Shown one piece after another: positions 62,841 through 64,000 of a stretch of DNA of 64,000 nucleotides (within the stretch, counting starts at the first letter, position 1; every line of letters starts with the position of its first letter). Both the position numbers and the translations under genes were made by a program. Source of the DNA: Bacteroidaceae bacterium (lineage in GTDB: Bacteria; Bacteroidota; Bacteroidia; Bacteroidales; Bacteroidaceae); contig JAFSKK010000044.1 of the NCBI GenBank assembly GCA_017448965.1, forward strand, positions 62,001 to 126,000. The letters are read 5' to 3'. The notes beneath the pieces are model-generated. The model was not told the DNA's origin, ran no database searches, and saw only the letters and a list, made by a program, of their open reading frames with translations.

Positions 62841-63923
62841 TTACTTTCTGCCTCTCTTGGCGTACCACTCCTCACGGCTGATGGTTCCTTCCTTGTAGAA
62901 CTCTGCTGGAGTGTCTGCGAACTTGCTTCCATCGTAGCCCCAAATCATGTAGCTTGCGCCCCATGTGAAGCCTGCGCCAAAAGCGGTAAAGATGAGTTTA
63001 TCACCCTTCTTGAGTTTTGGTTCGTACTCCCACAGACAAAGGGGAAGCGTGCCACCAGAGGTGTTTGCCATGTGGTCAACGTTAATCATCACATGGTCTT
63101 CCTCCACACCGATACGACGTGCAACAGCACTTTCAATGCGCACGTTTGCCTGATGAGGAACAATCCATGCAATGTCGTCTTTAGTGAGGTTGTTGCGTTT
63201 AGCCACCAACTCCACTGCATCAGACATGTCTGTCACAGCGTGCTTGAACACGGTGCGACCCTCCTGATAAACGAAGTGGAGACGCTGGTCAACCGTCTCA
63301 TGGCTAGGCATGTTGGCTGAACCACCTGCTGCCATGTGAAGGTGCTCATATCCCTTACCATCAACACGGAAATAACTGTCCATCAGACCATAATCTTCTT
63401 CCGTTGCCTCCATCATCACACACGCTGCACCGTCACCGAAAATAGGACATGTGTTGCGATCCTGATAGTTGGTCATGGATGACATGTGGTCACCGCCACA
63501 AACGATAATTCTCTTATATCGTCCGCTACGGATGAAGTTCGCTCCAGTCTCCATGGCGTAAAGGAAACCTGAACAAGCAGCCTCCATGTCGAAGCCAAAT
63601 GCCTGTTTCAAATCAAGATTACCAATGATGATTGAAGCGGTTGAAGGGAAATGATAATCGGGCGTGGTTGTCGCAACAATCACAGCCTCAATCGTGTCAG
63701 GGTCAGCGCCAGTCTTGTCAAGCAATTGCTTCACAGCCTTCGTCATCATGAAGGAGGTACCCACGCCTTCTTCTGGTTTCAGAATGTGACGTGTTTTCAC
63801 ACCTATGCGCTCCATAATCCACTCATCGCTGGTCTCAACGATAGTAGACATCTCCTCATTGTCAAGGATATACGTAGGAACCCATCCACCTACACCAGTT
63901 ATAACAGCATTGATCTTTCCCAT
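62841..63923 (-). CDS. fabH: 3-oxoacyl-ACP synthase III
   Basis: A 360-residue KAS III enzyme: catalytic C117 ([12 protein letters not shown]), H257 ([11 protein letters not shown]), N287 ([11 protein letters not shown]). It starts fatty acid synthesis by condensing acetyl-CoA with malonyl-ACP. A little longer than many FabH proteins. Between rpmF and era, the usual Bacteroidetes order. Confidence 0.95.
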   Translation of the reverse strand: MGKINAVITGVGGWVPTYILDNEEMSTIVETSDEWIMERIGVKTRHILKPEEGVGTSFMMTKAVKQLLDKTGADPDTIEAVIVATTTPDYHFPSTASIIIGNLDLKQAFGFDMEAACSGFLYAMETGANFIRSGRYKRIIVCGGDHMSSMTNYQDRNTCPIFGDGAACVMMEATEEDYGLMDSYFRVDGKGYEHLHMAAGGSANMPSHETVDQRLHFVYQEGRTVFKHAVTDMSDAVELVAKRNNLTKDDIAWIVPHQANVRIESAVARRIGVEEDHVMINVDHMANTSGGTLPLCLWEYEPKLKKGDKLIFTAFGAGFTWGASYMIWGYDGSKFADTPAEFYKEGTISREEWYAKRGRK

Positions 63924-63940
63924 AAAAGAGGTTTATTTTT

Positions 63941-64000
63941 TTAGATTGCAGCTTCCTTCTCTATAGCCACCTTGCCACGGTAGTAACCGCATGAAGGGCA
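63941..64000 (-). CDS. rpmF: 50S ribosomal protein L32 (C-terminal end, partial)
   Basis: The last 19 residues read CPSCGYYRGKVAIEKEAAI before a TAA stop, with the CPxCG pair of the L32 zinc ribbon. The rest lies beyond the window. Seventeen bases before fabH. Confidence 0.9.
   Translation of the reverse strand, partial: CPSCGYYRGKVAIEKEAAI

Overview
The window is a 64 kb stretch of a Bacteroidales chromosome, most likely from Prevotella or a close relative. This rests on gene content (type IX secretion protein PorQ, a secreted protein with a type IX-style C-terminal tail, DUF1573, DUF349, DUF5683, a MeaB GTPase, fdtA/fdtB, an OstA-like protein beside two SurA-type isomerases), on many Bacteroidetes-type promoters (TTG or TTTG, about 19-20 bases, then TAnnTTTG), and on the order rpmF-fabH-era-der. 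Almost everything is housekeeping or cell-envelope biology. There is no prophage, insertion sequence, rRNA operon or CRISPR array.

Layout. 1-2290 (minus): topB (partial), an MlaF-type ATPase and an MlaE-type permease. 2440-8567 (plus): lptB, rsfS, ftsH (interrupted by an in-frame TGA), cdsA and a DUF349 protein. 8719-16479 (plus): a DUF1573 protein, meaB, porQ, cmk, ispH, the sugar genes fdtA / acyltransferase / fdtB, and a small secreted protein. 16507-18270 (minus): a metallo-hydrolase and a bile-acid:sodium-type symporter. 18798-21874 (plus): an accessory island with a DpnD-like small protein, a candidate structured RNA and a three-gene DpnII-type restriction-modification system, closed on its right by tRNA-Gln. 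22264-28321: surE, lpxB, a small unknown, rsmA, a flippase-like membrane protein, pepD and a MerR regulator. 28557-34843 (minus): parA, parB, DUF5683, an MltD-like transglycosylase and a RelA/SpoT homologue. 35133-36673: tRNA-Val, tRNA-Pro and an OmpA-family protein. 36924-43655 (minus): two SurA-like isomerases, an OstA-like protein, a small membrane protein and mutL. 43777-51539 (minus): guaB, recQ with an unusual insertion, clpX, clpP and tig. 51990-58403: a DUF4143 AAA ATPase, a small peptide gene, a large secreted protein, a repeat-rich 1.2 kb gap and a secreted unknown. 58639-64000 (minus): a sodium-dependent transporter, a lipoprotein, der, era, fabH and the end of rpmF.

How the genes fit together. 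Many genes build or maintain the outer membrane: lptB, lpxB and OstA for lipopolysaccharide, SurA-like chaperones and OmpA for proteins, the MlaEF-type transporter and cdsA for phospholipids, and PorQ plus its likely cargo for secretion. A second group handles protein quality control (tig-clpP-clpX, ftsH), ribosome maturation (rsfS, rsmA, der, era) and chromosome upkeep (parAB, mutL, recQ, topB).

The least explained features are repeats. Four intergenic arrays (near 1400, 18500, 28440 and 57100) are built from short palindromes whose sequence differs completely from locus to locus, yet all keep a 23-24 base beat. Two of them, and more weakly a third, share the same flanking motif (TGAGGCTnTTACA). 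Other points to look at are the nonsense codon in ftsH, a 49-base tandem repeat carrying the tRNA-Val 3' end, a rod-shaped 6S-like RNA candidate in front of the DpnII genes, a roughly 138-residue insertion in the RecQ helicase core, and promoters that overlap terminators or each other.
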